Assembly: GCA_019359275.1 (NCBI GenBank)
Contig: JAHHHP010000011.1
Location: 33,772-97,771, forward strand
Direction of reading: 5' to 3'
Origin: Myxacorys chilensis ATA2-1-KO14
GTDB lineage: Bacteria > Cyanobacteriota > Cyanobacteriia > Leptolyngbyales > Leptolyngbyaceae
DNA: 64,000 nucleotides
In this document: one piece after another, positions 27,401-36,523 of the stretch
Numbering within the stretch: the stretch's first letter is position 1
How the letters are laid out: each line of letters begins with the position of its first letter
Program-made: the position numbers and the translations under genes
The notes under the pieces: model-generated
The model's input: the letters and a program-made list of their open reading frames with translations, nothing else
Told to the model about the DNA's origin: nothing
Databases searched by the model: none

Positions 27401-28621
27401 CTAGTTCTGCAAGATTTGATCATACAAATCGGCATAACGACTGGCTTGGAGGTGCAGAGGATATTCCTCCAGCGCGATCGCACGGCAATTTTTTCCCAGT
27501 TGCTCTCGAAGCACGTCATCGTCTAACAGTTTCACAATGCCGCTGCTGAGGTCGGCAGCGTCTTCTGGCTCGGCTAAATATCCGGTCACTCCAGGTCGCA
27601 CCAAATCGGGAACTCCTCCAATCTTGAAGGAAATCATTGGGGTTCCACAGGCCATACTCTCTTGCAGCACAAGCGGTAGATTATCAGCGCGGGTCGGAAA
27701 CACAAATACGTCAGCCGCCGAATATGCGATCGCTTTGAGGCGATCGCTGCTAATGTAGCCTAGGCTTAACGTAGGAATCCTGATCGCGGTTGCAAGTTCA
27801 GTGTTAGTTTCTCCAAAGGTGAGCAGTAGCGTTTCTGCTTTTAGCGATTCTGGCAAATCTCGCAAGGCGTTTAACAAAATGTCTCCGCCTTTGCGCGTTT
27901 CCTGAAGACTTTGAGCGCCAAATAGAATCACCTTCTTGTCTCGCGGAATCTCCAGCACGGCGCGACAGAGATCCTGCTCAACAGGCTGGTAGACATCAAC
28001 ATCAATCCCGTAAGGAATGCAGTGAATTGGAAATCGATTCAGCATGCTCGATTGAGCTTGCTCAGCTAACCACTGACTGGGTGCAACAATAGTTAGATTC
28101 GAGTGCTTATAAGTTCGTTCTTTGAGCTTCCATTCCCAGGAGGTGCTATCTCGTCGAATGGCAGGATACGTATCAGGATAAGGACAGTGACCACAGCCTA
28201 TTTTCCAGCGATCGCAGTCGTAACTATAGGCGCAGTGTCCGGTAAAGCTCCACATATCATGAAGCGTAAATACTGCTGGTTTGGTTGCGGTTAGCGCCGC
28301 GATCGCTAAATAGTTGAAGTAGCCTGTGTGTAAGTTGTGCAAGTTGAGAATATCAGCTTGCTCATAGAACGGGTGTTGAGCCAACTTGGAAGTTGAAAGA
28401 AGATGAACATGATTCAAGCCAAAGCGCTGCGTCAGCCGCTTCAGCCTCATTTCCGAAGAAGACGCAGGATAAACTTTAGCCACTTGATCGCTCGTACTTA
28501 CCGCACGACCTACAAGTAATCGAGAATCAATCCCGCGACCTAATAATCCTTGATGCAGACGATAGCCTGCGATCGCAGCACCTCCAGACGTATCAGATTG
28601 ATTGATATGGAGAACCCGCAT
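27401..28621 (-). CDS. family 4 glycosyltransferase
   Basis: This is a GT-B enzyme of about 406 residues. MRVLHINQSDTSGGAAIAGY begins the acceptor lobe, followed by HNLHTGYFNY and FTLHDMWSFTGHCAY, where a cluster of Cys and His residues (CAYSYDCDRWKIGCGHCPYP near 130-150) recalls a conserved Cys-rich loop of this GT4 subgroup. The donor lobe has KVILFGAQSLQETRKGGDIL and TRADNLPLVLQESMACGTPMI (E-x7-E). The start at 28621 is chosen because it begins at the family N-terminus; an upstream ATG at 28660 adds 13 residues. The 29-base overlap with kdsC suggests coupling to the Kdo operon. Confidence 0.87.
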   Translation of the reverse strand: MRVLHINQSDTSGGAAIAGYRLHQGLLGRGIDSRLLVGRAVSTSDQVAKVYPASSSEMRLKRLTQRFGLNHVHLLSTSKLAQHPFYEQADILNLHNLHTGYFNYLAIAALTATKPAVFTLHDMWSFTGHCAYSYDCDRWKIGCGHCPYPDTYPAIRRDSTSWEWKLKERTYKHSNLTIVAPSQWLAEQAQSSMLNRFPIHCIPYGIDVDVYQPVEQDLCRAVLEIPRDKKVILFGAQSLQETRKGGDILLNALRDLPESLKAETLLLTFGETNTELATAIRIPTLSLGYISSDRLKAIAYSAADVFVFPTRADNLPLVLQESMACGTPMISFKIGGVPDLVRPGVTGYLAEPEDAADLSSGIVKLLDDDVLREQLGKNCRAIALEEYPLHLQASRYADLYDQILQN

Positions 28622-29147
28622 AGAGATGAGTGGTAGAGGACAACGGATAGTGCTTGGCAATTAGATCACAGATTTCTCGGACAGCCCCTTGACCGCCAGA
28701 TTTCTGAGTTACATAGACTGCAACGGCTTGATTTTCGGGCATTGCATCAGCAACGGCAATCGGAACGCCAACGCTATTCATTGCTGGAATATCAACGAGG
28801 TCGTCTCCCATATAGGCAACCTGATCAGGAGACACATTTAACGTTTCGCACAGTTGATTCAGCGCAACCAACTTATCTGGAACACGAATATAAACGTGAT
28901 TAATTCCTAGCCGCTTCGCACGATGCAGAGTGGCTGGAGACGACCCAGCCGAAAAAATCGCCACTTCAACCCCGCAGTTCATCACACGCTGAATGCCCAA
29001 GCCATCTTTGACGTTGAATTTTTTCAGTTCCTCGCCCGTTTCGGTGTAGTACAGCCCCCCATCGGTGAGAACGCCATCCACATCAAGCGCGAGTAACCGA
29101 ACCTCGGCTAATCGTGCTTCAAATTCTGCCTGAGAAAGTGCTGCCAT
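28593..29147 (-). CDS. kdsC: 3-deoxy-D-manno-octulosonate 8-phosphate phosphatase
   Basis: The 184-residue HAD phosphatase has motif I LALDVDGVLTDGGLYY near 18-33 (nucleophile DxD), KVKDGLGI-type KFNVKDGLGIQ near 42, FSAGSSPATLHRAKRLGI near 65, and MGDDLVDIPAM near 115. The lack of a cap domain and the length match KdsC, which forms a tetramer. It hydrolyses Kdo-8-phosphate to Kdo. Its ATG overlaps the kdsA stop (TAATG), consistent with one operon for the whole pathway. The closely related sialic acid-9-phosphatases are a less likely alternative because kdsA, kdsB and kdsD are all adjacent. Confidence 0.92.
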   Translation of the reverse strand: MAALSQAEFEARLAEVRLLALDVDGVLTDGGLYYTETGEELKKFNVKDGLGIQRVMNCGVEVAIFSAGSSPATLHRAKRLGINHVYIRVPDKLVALNQLCETLNVSPDQVAYMGDDLVDIPAMNSVGVPIAVADAMPENQAVAVYVTQKSGGQGAVREICDLIAKHYPLSSTTHLYAGSPYQSI

Positions 29148-29974
29148 TAGTCAGAACCCGCCAAACTATCTCGGACTCGTAGAATTGGCTTTAATACGGC
29201 TTCTAGCTGCGCCAACGGGATCATGTTGGGTCCATCGCTTGGGGCATTGTCAGGGTCTTCGTGAACCTCCATAAACAAGGCATCGATTCCGACAGCTGCC
29301 GCTGCTTTCGCCAAGTACGGAACAAAGTGCCGCTGTCCACCCGATTTGTCGCCTTGGCCTCCTGGCATTTGAACACTGTGCGTGGCATCAAACACGATCG
29401 GATAGCCAAACTCACGCATTTGCGGCAGCGATCGGAAGTCCACCACCAGCGCGTTATACCCAAAACTCGTGCCCCGCTCGGTCAACAGAATGTTTCTAGC
29501 GCCACTTGTTTCGAGTTTGCGAACCACATTTTTCATGTCCCAAGGCGCTAGAAATTGTCCCTTCTTGACATTTACGGTGCGCCCCGTTTCCGCCGCCGCC
29601 ATTAGTAAATCGGTTTGCCGACAGAGAAATGCGGGAATTTGTAGGATATCTACGACTTCCGCTGCGATCGCAGCTTGAGAACTTTCGTGAATGTCAGTGA
29701 GAACGGGAACACCAATCTTGTCTTTTACTTTCTGAAGAATCTCTAAGCCATCGTCGATCGGCTGTCCGCGAAAGGAGTTAATCGAGGTGCGATTGGCTTT
29801 GTCAAACGAGGATTTGAAAATGAATGGAATGGACAAGCGATCGCAAACTTGACGAATTTGGTCTGCCATCTTCAGCGTGAAGTCTTCCGACTCGATCACG
29901 CAAGGCCCGCCGATCAAGGCTAGAGGGTGACCATCGCCAATGTGCAAAGTTTGTGTAACTTGGATAGAAGTCAT
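29147..29974 (-). CDS. kdsA: 3-deoxy-8-phosphooctulonate synthase (Kdo-8-phosphate synthase)
   Basis: The 275-residue enzyme condenses arabinose-5-phosphate with phosphoenolpyruvate. Diagnostic motifs are [12 protein letters not shown] near 20, [11 protein letters not shown] near 53 (which distinguishes it from DAHP synthase), [14 protein letters not shown] [15 protein letters not shown] near 68, and [13 protein letters not shown] near 205. Cytosolic. The start at 29974 makes a four-base ATGA overlap with the upstream gene and gives the usual N-terminus; a GTG at 29998 is less likely. Kdo is unusual for cyanobacterial LPS, so the product probably goes to the exopolysaccharide (inference). Confidence 0.95.
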   Translation of the reverse strand: MTSIQVTQTLHIGDGHPLALIGGPCVIESEDFTLKMADQIRQVCDRLSIPFIFKSSFDKANRTSINSFRGQPIDDGLEILQKVKDKIGVPVLTDIHESSQAAIAAEVVDILQIPAFLCRQTDLLMAAAETGRTVNVKKGQFLAPWDMKNVVRKLETSGARNILLTERGTSFGYNALVVDFRSLPQMREFGYPIVFDATHSVQMPGGQGDKSGGQRHFVPYLAKAAAAVGIDALFMEVHEDPDNAPSDGPNMIPLAQLEAVLKPILRVRDSLAGSD

Positions 29975-30861
29975 AGTTTGATGAGGTTTAGTTTCCACAA
30001 CAGTCTAATCTTAATCTTGTGGTAGATAATCTGAAGCGGGTTGCCCGTGAAATAGCGATGAATATGCCGTTTTGAATCGCCTTGAAAATGGAGAGAATTA
30101 AACTTGATCAATCGATTTAATTCAAGATTTTTGCAGAACGGCTGCTGATTCATCCACTGAATCTTCTTTAAGCTATTCTGCATTTCAAAACCACCGCTTG
30201 CAGAATCAATTTTGAGATCAAAAACCGAGTCGTCCAGAATTTGAGATGTTGAGCAAATGTTATCGCCATTAATTTGATAGAACCGTCGCAGCAAGCTCAT
30301 ATCAGAAATACCGCCTATTTGCATCACCGAATGACCTTTTCGCTGCTCTTCGCGCTCTTTCTGCTGCTGTTCAATAATTGCAAACAGATCTGGATCAGAG
30401 TAGGTATCCATGATTAGCTTGCAGAACTTACGAATTCCGCTAAGGCGGATAAACGAATTATGACCACAGCCTTGGTTTTGAATGGTAAATTCGCAGTCCT
30501 CAAACTTCGTCGATTCTTTGGTCATATCCGCATAGAGCATCAAATCCGAATCGATATGAACTGCTCTTTCAATGTGGTTTTTCTCCATAAACTCTTTGAG
30601 AATAAACCATCTTTGAAAGCAAGTTAGCTCATACTTGTATGGGTTGGGACTTCTATGTTTATCTTGATAAAACTCCTCAAATTTCTGCGCTTCTTCAAAA
30701 TAGTCTGACGTATTTCGATGAGTGACAAAACTGATGATCGAGTTGCTTGAATCTCCTAATAGAATAATTTCCGATCTTGGATTAGTTGCCTTTGCTTGTG
30801 CTAGGACGTGAAGCAAATATGGAACATATCCATGGTGGATTGTAATGATTGGAATTGCCAT
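29971..30861 (-). CDS. unknown GT-A-like glycosyltransferase within the Kdo operon
   Basis: This is a 296-residue protein with no name I recognise. It begins [21 protein letters not shown] nucleotide-sugar-binding pattern follows: [12 protein letters not shown] near 30 and [16 protein letters not shown] near 98-113, where DSD resembles the DxD of GT-A enzymes. There is no signal or membrane segment. The C-terminal basic tail ([15 protein letters not shown]) may touch the membrane. Its place between kdsB and kdsA, with an ATGA overlap to kdsA and 5 bases to kdsB, suggests it works with Kdo or is the transferase for the adjacent sugar. Other unknown-function GT-A folds cannot be excluded. Confidence 0.7.
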   Translation of the reverse strand: MAIPIITIHHGYVPYLLHVLAQAKATNPRSEIILLGDSSNSIISFVTHRNTSDYFEEAQKFEEFYQDKHRSPNPYKYELTCFQRWFILKEFMEKNHIERAVHIDSDLMLYADMTKESTKFEDCEFTIQNQGCGHNSFIRLSGIRKFCKLIMDTYSDPDLFAIIEQQQKEREEQRKGHSVMQIGGISDMSLLRRFYQINGDNICSTSQILDDSVFDLKIDSASGGFEMQNSLKKIQWMNQQPFCKNLELNRLIKFNSLHFQGDSKRHIHRYFTGNPLQIIYHKIKIRLLWKLNLIKL

Positions 30862-30866
30862 TTTTA

Positions 30867-31595
30867 CTAATGAACTGCTAATGCTTTTGCAGCATCAAGA
30901 TCTTCAGACGTATTGACTTCCAAAACCATTTTTTCTGAGTAGCAAACTCGAATCTTAAAGCCATGCTCTAACACTCGCAATTGCTCCAACGCTTCGCATT
31001 GCTCAAATGGGGTTGAAGCGAGTTGAGCATAGTTCGCGAGGAAATCCCGACGGAAGGCGTACAATCCCAAATGGTGATGTACTGGAACCGTTCCCGGATT
31101 GCGAAAATAAGGAATCGGAGACCGAGAAAAATACAGCGCGTGATGATTGCGATCGCATAACACTTTCACCACGTTGGGATCGGTATAGCCCGCTTCCTGA
31201 TTCAGTGGGCAAGCCAGCGTTGTCATCTCTGGCGTCTCGCCCTCAATGTAAGGCTGCACCAATCGCATCAACATCTCTGACGTGACAAACGGCTGATCGC
31301 CTTGAACATTCACAACCACATCCATATCTGGATAGCGATGTGCCACTTCTGCAACACGATCGGTTCCAGTTTCATGGGCGCTTGACGTCATTTCTACCCG
31401 ACCGCCAAATCTTCGCACACAGGTGGCAACCTCCTCGCTATCAGTGGCCACAACTACATTCGCAAAGGCTGGACATTGAATCGCCGCATCATAGACCCAT
31501 TGCACCATTGGTCGATTACCAATGTTAAGCAACACTTTTCCTGGCAGTCGCTGAGAACCATAGCGCGCCGGGATCACCGCCAAAATCTTCACCAT
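30867..31595 (-). CDS. kdsB: CMP-Kdo synthetase (3-deoxy-manno-octulosonate cytidylyltransferase)
   Basis: The 242-residue enzyme activates Kdo with CTP. Family motifs are VIPARYGSQRLPGKVL near 6-21, VVATDSEEVA near 49, GRVEMTSSAHETGTDRVAE near 65, VVNVQGDQPF near 96, and ALYFSRSPIPYFR near 150. The product CMP-Kdo is short-lived and used directly by Kdo transferases. The start overlaps the kdsD stop (TAATG). The order kdsD-kdsB-unknown-kdsA-kdsC makes a complete pathway. Confidence 0.95.
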   Translation of the reverse strand: MVKILAVIPARYGSQRLPGKVLLNIGNRPMVQWVYDAAIQCPAFANVVVATDSEEVATCVRRFGGRVEMTSSAHETGTDRVAEVAHRYPDMDVVVNVQGDQPFVTSEMLMRLVQPYIEGETPEMTTLACPLNQEAGYTDPNVVKVLCDRNHHALYFSRSPIPYFRNPGTVPVHHHLGLYAFRRDFLANYAQLASTPFEQCEALEQLRVLEHGFKIRVCYSEKMVLEVNTSEDLDAAKALAVH

Positions 31596-32581
31596 TACAA
31601 TCCACTCCGCACAATATCATGCAACCGAATTAAGCCTAAACACCGCTGCTCATCATCCACCACAGGCAGCACCGAAATCTGCGAAGACCGCTCTTCCATG
31701 AGCTTCAAGGCATCGTAAGCCAGTGCTTCAGCAGTGACCAGAACTGGGTTTGGCGTCATCACTTGCGCCGCCGTTAATGTGGCTAATTCGGCCAATTCTA
31801 ACTTTTGAATCCAGCGTCGCAAATCGCCATCCGTAATCAACCCCAGCAGATAACCTTTGTCATTGACAATATTGACCGCGCCGAGTCCCCCTTGGCTGAT
31901 TGCACCTAATACTTCTAGCCAAGAGGCATCGGGAGTCAGAGTGGGGCTTTCTAGGTGCAGCAAATCTTTCACAGTGAGCGTCAGGCGTTTACCTAGCCTG
32001 CCTGCGGGATGGTTGAAGGCGAATTCTTCGGGGGTGATTTGCTTCAACTGCATCAAACTCATCGCTAGCGCATCCCCGATCGCTAACGCCACCGTGGTAC
32101 TTGTTGTGGGCGCTAGATTTAATGGACAGGCTTCGCGATCGACCGACGCATCGAGCGCGATCGTCGCTTGTTGAGCCAGGGTCGAATTCAAGTTTCCTAA
32201 AATCGCGATCGTTGGCACGTTCCGATGCTTGAGATGCGGCATCATTTGGATCAACTCATCCGTCTCACCACTGTTGCTTAAAATCAGTCCGACATCGGCA
32301 GAATTGACAATCCCCAAATCTCCGTGTAGCGCATCGCAAGGATGTAAAAACACCGCGATTGTACCGATACTATTCAAGGTTGCCGCGATTTTTTGAGCCA
32401 CAATCCCTGACTTCCCAACACCGGATAGCACGACTTTTCCGCGACAGGTTAGAAGTAAATTAACTGCGTAATCTACCGCTTCGGGGTCAAGTTGCTGAGC
32501 AGTTCTTGCGATCGCATCTGCTTCGAGTTGCAGCAGCGATCGGACATGAGACCAATGAAGCTCTGCTGGAATCAGTTGCAT
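31595..32581 (-). CDS. kdsD: arabinose-5-phosphate isomerase (SIS plus CBS pair)
   Basis: The 328-residue enzyme interconverts ribulose-5-phosphate and arabinose-5-phosphate, the first step to Kdo. The SIS domain (about 30-185) has VVLSGVGKSGIVAQKIAATL and ILSNSGETDELIQMMPHL. Two CBS repeats follow (about 205-328: LGLITDGDLRRWIQ, LPVVDDEQRCLGLIRLHDI). Length and order match KdsD/GutQ. It is first in the operon, 54 bases from the predicted transcription start of the promoter at 32642-32670. Confidence 0.93.
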   Translation of the reverse strand: MQLIPAELHWSHVRSLLQLEADAIARTAQQLDPEAVDYAVNLLLTCRGKVVLSGVGKSGIVAQKIAATLNSIGTIAVFLHPCDALHGDLGIVNSADVGLILSNSGETDELIQMMPHLKHRNVPTIAILGNLNSTLAQQATIALDASVDREACPLNLAPTTSTTVALAIGDALAMSLMQLKQITPEEFAFNHPAGRLGKRLTLTVKDLLHLESPTLTPDASWLEVLGAISQGGLGAVNIVNDKGYLLGLITDGDLRRWIQKLELAELATLTAAQVMTPNPVLVTAEALAYDALKLMEERSSQISVLPVVDDEQRCLGLIRLHDIVRSGL

Positions 32582-32919
32582 GATTGGAGCCTTCAGAAAA
32601 GAACAGGTTGAAGAAATTAAGTTAGAAAATCTTTGTATGCAAAATTAAGCAGGCACACGTCATCTGTCAAAGCCTTCTTCGAGCCACAGTCTCAGAAGAA
32701 GATAGGGGAGGAACTGAGATCAAAAGCGACCGTCAAAGCTCAACTCCAGACAGCTAAAGTAGGATTCAATTACCTCTCATCCATTCGAGGGTAAAGTTGC
32801 CGTTCAGGGAAAACTCGGTAAATTTGCGAAGAATCTTGATCTATGTCAATTCTCAGTGAAAAAGCGGACAAACATCCGGAATCATACGGAGAAGACGCGG
32901 AAAGGGAAGACGGTCTTAC
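32582..32919. other. 338-bp intergenic region upstream of the Kdo operon
   Basis: It contains the minus-strand promoter (32642-32670), a copy of a duplicated element (32703-32745, related to 53723-53765), CTCGGTAAATTTGCG (32814-32828) and TACGGAGA (32885-32892). No ORF or RNA gene is seen. Confidence 0.6.
32642..32670 (-). promoter_or_regulatory. sigma70-type promoter of the Kdo operon, TTGACA-N17-TAATTT
   Basis: On the minus strand a perfect TTGACA (32670-32665) is followed after exactly 17 bases by TAATTT (32647-32642). The expected start near 32635 leaves a leader of about 54 bases before the kdsD ATG. Confidence 0.6.
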
Positions 32920-34029
32920 TTAAAGTAGCGTTTCGAGATCTTGAGTAAAAACTGCGATCGGGTCAGGCGGAATCACCTCACGAACTTTACAAGCAGCGGC
33001 TTTTCCCATCTCGTACCAAGAGTCTCTCTGCTGCCAAGCCCGCTCTAGTGCTTCGTCCACAAATTCCGGCGTCGGTGCTTTTGCAACAAATCCATTCACA
33101 TTGTCATCCACTAATTCAGTATTGCCTGCAACATCAGTAACGATACAGATGCGCCCACACAGCATCGCTTCGACCACGACCAATGGTAATCCTTCATAGC
33201 GAGATGGCAAAATCAGCGCGTGATGCGTTGACCAGATCGACTCGACATCAGGTGTAAACTGCCCAAACTCAACATTCTGAATTCCCCATAAATCGCGCAG
33301 TCGCTTTAGAGTTTCAGCATGACCCCCTTCTCCAAATAGCGTCACTGTGATTGGGCGATTTCTCCATTTGTCTGAGCGCAGAACTTCAAACAAAATATCC
33401 TGTCCTTTACTGACCGGATTGAGCCGTCCCACACAGGCCAGTTTGAATCCTTCATCCGTTTGCTTCCAGGTAGACACAGCATTGTAAGACACGTTAAATG
33501 GATTTCGCACAATTTGCGCGTGGGGTATCTCTGCTGCAATTTGCTTAACGGTTAATTCTAGATTCTTTTGAGAAACAAAATAGCATTTCTTTGCTCGACG
33601 ATATGCGTGTGCTAAGCGTGCATTAAGCTCATCAGGATACCAATAATTCTCCGACGCAACGTGTGAGATCGTCACATAAGGAATGCTGCGCTGCCAACAC
33701 GCTTCCATCCAAAATAGACCATCATTATTAGAAGATTGATTAATCACAGCGAGAGTAGGACGAACGCGATCAAGCCAGCGATAAAATCCTTGCCCTCGGT
33801 GTGCCATAAATGCCACTTTTTGAAATAACGTTTGATCATACCAGCGGTAGGTAACTGAACAATCAGCTTCTACGGCCTGCATCTGTTTTGGTTTTGGATT
33901 CCACCCCTTGACGCTGACACTAACCTTGTATCCAGAGCACGCCATCCGGGTTGCAGTTTGCGCCCAAAGTTCTTCACTCCCCCCCCACGAAGTAGTAGCA
34001 TTAAGCGAAATGAATGCAATTTTTTTCAT
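32920..34029 (-). CDS. family 4 glycosyltransferase
   Basis: The 369-residue GT-B enzyme begins MKKIAFISLNATTSWGGSEE. The donor lobe has FKLACVGRLNPVSKGQDIL near 195, ITVTLFGEGGHAETLKRL near 230, and LPSRYEGLPLVVVEAMLCGR near 288 (E-x7-E). The acceptor lobe has KKCYFVSQKNLELTVKQI. It overlaps the upstream GT-B gene by four bases (ATGA), so the two are coupled. Substrate unknown. Confidence 0.87.
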   Translation of the reverse strand: MKKIAFISLNATTSWGGSEELWAQTATRMACSGYKVSVSVKGWNPKPKQMQAVEADCSVTYRWYDQTLFQKVAFMAHRGQGFYRWLDRVRPTLAVINQSSNNDGLFWMEACWQRSIPYVTISHVASENYWYPDELNARLAHAYRRAKKCYFVSQKNLELTVKQIAAEIPHAQIVRNPFNVSYNAVSTWKQTDEGFKLACVGRLNPVSKGQDILFEVLRSDKWRNRPITVTLFGEGGHAETLKRLRDLWGIQNVEFGQFTPDVESIWSTHHALILPSRYEGLPLVVVEAMLCGRICIVTDVAGNTELVDDNVNGFVAKAPTPEFVDEALERAWQQRDSWYEMGKAAACKVREVIPPDPIAVFTQDLETLL

Positions 34030-35501
34030 TGTTCTAAAATTGTCTGGATCATTGATGTCACCCGTTCCTGTGCCTTTCCATCACAGACGCCCGCATACTG
34101 TTGCAAAAACTGTCGTTGCCCTTCAAGGAGGTCTTGCTGCTGTTTTTCTGATAGCTGTTCGATTTGCTGTAGTGATGTCTGTAGTGTTTCAGGAGAAAAT
34201 CCAGGAAGCGCTGCATTGTATTTTACAAAGGGCAGCACTGGATCAGACACAGCAAAATGGGCGTGAATCACGACTTTGCCAAAGAACATTGCCTCTAAGC
34301 CAACCGTCGAATCTTCGGAGATGACAACACTAGCGTTTGGAATCAGCGATCGCACGAGTCCGGTTGATAGTGTGACGCGATCGCTTAAGGGATGAGCATT
34401 GATGTAAGTCTGGTATAAGGCAATGTCATCTAAAGGATGCGGTTTAATCACTAAATGCGCGGTGGGCGACTGCTCAAGTGCAGTCAGTAAAGCCTGTAAA
34501 ATTTGAATGCCTTCTTGAGGCGTGCGCGAGGGAATGTAGCACTTTTCAGGACAGTGGGGGCGAGTTGTCCATAGCCAATATTCACCCCCACGATCAAGCT
34601 GATTGGGAAACATTAAGCCATCGTATTCAGGGTTTCCATTTGCCTGCAAGCGGCTCGGTTGCCAAGTAGAATCTTGCTGATATCGTTGGAGACGGGCATC
34701 TCCCCAAACGCTGATAACGTCTGCGTAAGCCTCATCTAAACAGTGCTGTTCGCAATCTAGACCATGTTGCAGCATGATGGATGGAATCGCATATTTTCGC
34801 GCAACAAAAACGTAGCTCTGAACCGGAAAGTGATTGTCAGCGAACACAAGAATTGCATTAGGACGCAGAATCGATAACTCGGTTTCAATTTGCTCTGTTC
34901 GGAGCAGGAGTTGAGCAATTTGATGTCGAAGCACGATGACATCAGGTTCAAGCAGTTCGACGCCGAGCGCTCCGAGTCCTTCAAGGATGCCTTGGTGCAG
35001 CGCTTCAACGTGAGCTAGATTTGGCAGATCTAAAAGCAGTGGCGGTCTAATCGTTTGAATATTTAGAGCCGAGTCAAATGCGCCTTGAGGAGCAACTACA
35101 GTAATGGATTCAGATTGAGCGATCACTTTCACCACAGACTGTAGAGTCGGATGAGCGCAAGGAACGTAGAGAACCTGCGAAGACTGAAGCGATCGCACAT
35201 CTTGCCACATCTGGAGCAATTTTAGCGATCGCTTCAGCCAAAATTTGAGCCGATTAGGATGCGGGGTGAGGGGCGTAGGCGGTAAGACGCGATCAAATTC
35301 AAACTGATCTGAATTGGTTTGTTGACGGATCGCACGTGCGACCTTATCCCACAAAAAACACCGCGTTAATTCTGCATAATCAATACCGTTATAGATTGTG
35401 ACAACACTAGTGTGTTTCGACCAATTGCAAATTGCATTCCAAGCAAAGCGATCAAGAGCCGCAGCAGATTGAGATGTGAGCGATTGAAGTTCAAGGGACA
35501 T
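34026..35501 (-). CDS. GT-B protein with KPHP motif (CDP-glycerol/KpsS-like); candidate Kdo or related transferase
   Basis: This is a GT-B-like protein of about 491 residues. The C-terminal lobe has AHLVIKPHPLDDIALYQ near 360, a KPHP motif shared by teichoic-acid CDP-glycerol transferases, polysialyltransferases and KpsS-type Kdo transferases, and SVVISEDSTVGLEAMFFGKV near 410, their second signature. The N-terminal lobe has IPSIMLQHGLDCEQH, and AILVFADNHFPVQSYVF precedes it. The presence of a Kdo pathway makes a CMP-Kdo-using role attractive, but a phosphoglycerol or other transfer is equally allowed by the motifs. The ATG at 35501 is preferred to a TTG at 35510. Confidence 0.65.
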   Translation of the reverse strand: MSLELQSLTSQSAAALDRFAWNAICNWSKHTSVVTIYNGIDYAELTRCFLWDKVARAIRQQTNSDQFEFDRVLPPTPLTPHPNRLKFWLKRSLKLLQMWQDVRSLQSSQVLYVPCAHPTLQSVVKVIAQSESITVVAPQGAFDSALNIQTIRPPLLLDLPNLAHVEALHQGILEGLGALGVELLEPDVIVLRHQIAQLLLRTEQIETELSILRPNAILVFADNHFPVQSYVFVARKYAIPSIMLQHGLDCEQHCLDEAYADVISVWGDARLQRYQQDSTWQPSRLQANGNPEYDGLMFPNQLDRGGEYWLWTTRPHCPEKCYIPSRTPQEGIQILQALLTALEQSPTAHLVIKPHPLDDIALYQTYINAHPLSDRVTLSTGLVRSLIPNASVVISEDSTVGLEAMFFGKVVIHAHFAVSDPVLPFVKYNAALPGFSPETLQTSLQQIEQLSEKQQQDLLEGQRQFLQQYAGVCDGKAQERVTSMIQTILEQ

Positions 35502-35510
35502 CAGAATCAA

Positions 35511-36482
35511 TTAAGCGCGAATGCTTGTCCAGCTTGTTAATTTAAACCACCCTGCTCTAAGCCACCGTTTTTGCTGCTTTAGAACAGTACTCAAGTTAAA
35601 GATTGCGGCGCTCCAACTTCTCCAGATCCGATTGAGCGGACGGCGAACTATCTTAGGCATGTGAGCTAGTGCTTTGATTCTGCCTGTAATCCAGCCATTT
35701 GCATAGGCAGTATCGATTTCGTCTTGCGTCACTGCGTTCTCGTCGAGTGCCGCTAAGAAAAATTGCTCCCACAAATCACTAATCGGATTGTGATGGAATC
35801 GCCAAGGTTGACTGGTGAGATCGGTAAAATGAACGATTTTAGAATCACGATCGACGTAATCGAGGTGATTCCATTCGCTCGGTATTGCTGTAACAGATAA
35901 ATTAAAATGTTTTCTGAAATGCTCTCCCAAGTACATCAAACTCGGTAAGGAGAATGCATTGCGATCCAATAGTTCAACAAGCTCGTTAATGCTCCATTTA
36001 ACTTTGGCGCAGTCTATTAACATAACGCTGGCAAGATAAAAAACTTCTTCCGTGTTTAGGAATCCGTTCATCGAATCCTCAATGTAATGCTTGTAGCACT
36101 TTGCCTGTTTAACAGGAACAGCAGCAAAAACACTATCGACTAAATCATAATTCCACAGTTCCGCCACGTCTGACATTACCAATTGATCAGAATCGCAATA
36201 GATTGCGCGACCTTGATAGTTACACCATTCTGGAATTGCCCAACGGGCTAGAGAAAATGCAGTTGCGCCTTTAATGCGCCCGGCAATGTCTGCTGGCAGC
36301 GTTTTTACATCACCTGTGACAATATTTTTTGCCGATCCGGTTACCCCGTCAATGATGTAAATCTCCATCGACTGGCTTGCAGATTTCAACAGGCTGTAGC
36401 AAAAAACCCGTTCTTCGATCAAATTTTTTGGGCTTGATCCAATAAAAATCCGAATCGGGTGAGAAGAAGTTTGAGTACTCAT
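35511..36482 (-). CDS. family 8-like glycosyltransferase
   Basis: This is a 323-residue GT-A protein. IRIFIGSSPKNLIEERVFCY begins the fold, GRAIYCDSDQLVMSDVAELW near 93-112 holds the DxD-type metal site, and KIVHFTDLTSQPW near 215 matches the GT8 His-containing C-terminal motif. NYDLVDSVFAAVPV and FLNTEEVFYLASVMLID fit the GT8 pattern of glycogenin/LgtC relatives (galactosyl- or glucosyltransferases). The stop lies 9 bases before the start of the GT-B gene that follows. Confidence 0.78.
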   Translation of the reverse strand: MSTQTSSHPIRIFIGSSPKNLIEERVFCYSLLKSASQSMEIYIIDGVTGSAKNIVTGDVKTLPADIAGRIKGATAFSLARWAIPEWCNYQGRAIYCDSDQLVMSDVAELWNYDLVDSVFAAVPVKQAKCYKHYIEDSMNGFLNTEEVFYLASVMLIDCAKVKWSINELVELLDRNAFSLPSLMYLGEHFRKHFNLSVTAIPSEWNHLDYVDRDSKIVHFTDLTSQPWRFHHNPISDLWEQFFLAALDENAVTQDEIDTAYANGWITGRIKALAHMPKIVRRPLNRIWRSWSAAIFNLSTVLKQQKRWLRAGWFKLTSWTSIRA

Positions 36483-36523
36483 TTAAGAATCACGCTCGCT
36501 TTAAAGTCACACTGATTTGAGAG

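Noticed and set aside
33908..34324. 138-codon plus-strand ORF
   Set aside because: It spans the ends of two overlapping minus-strand transferase genes and is Cys/His/Ser-rich without motifs: a shadow frame.
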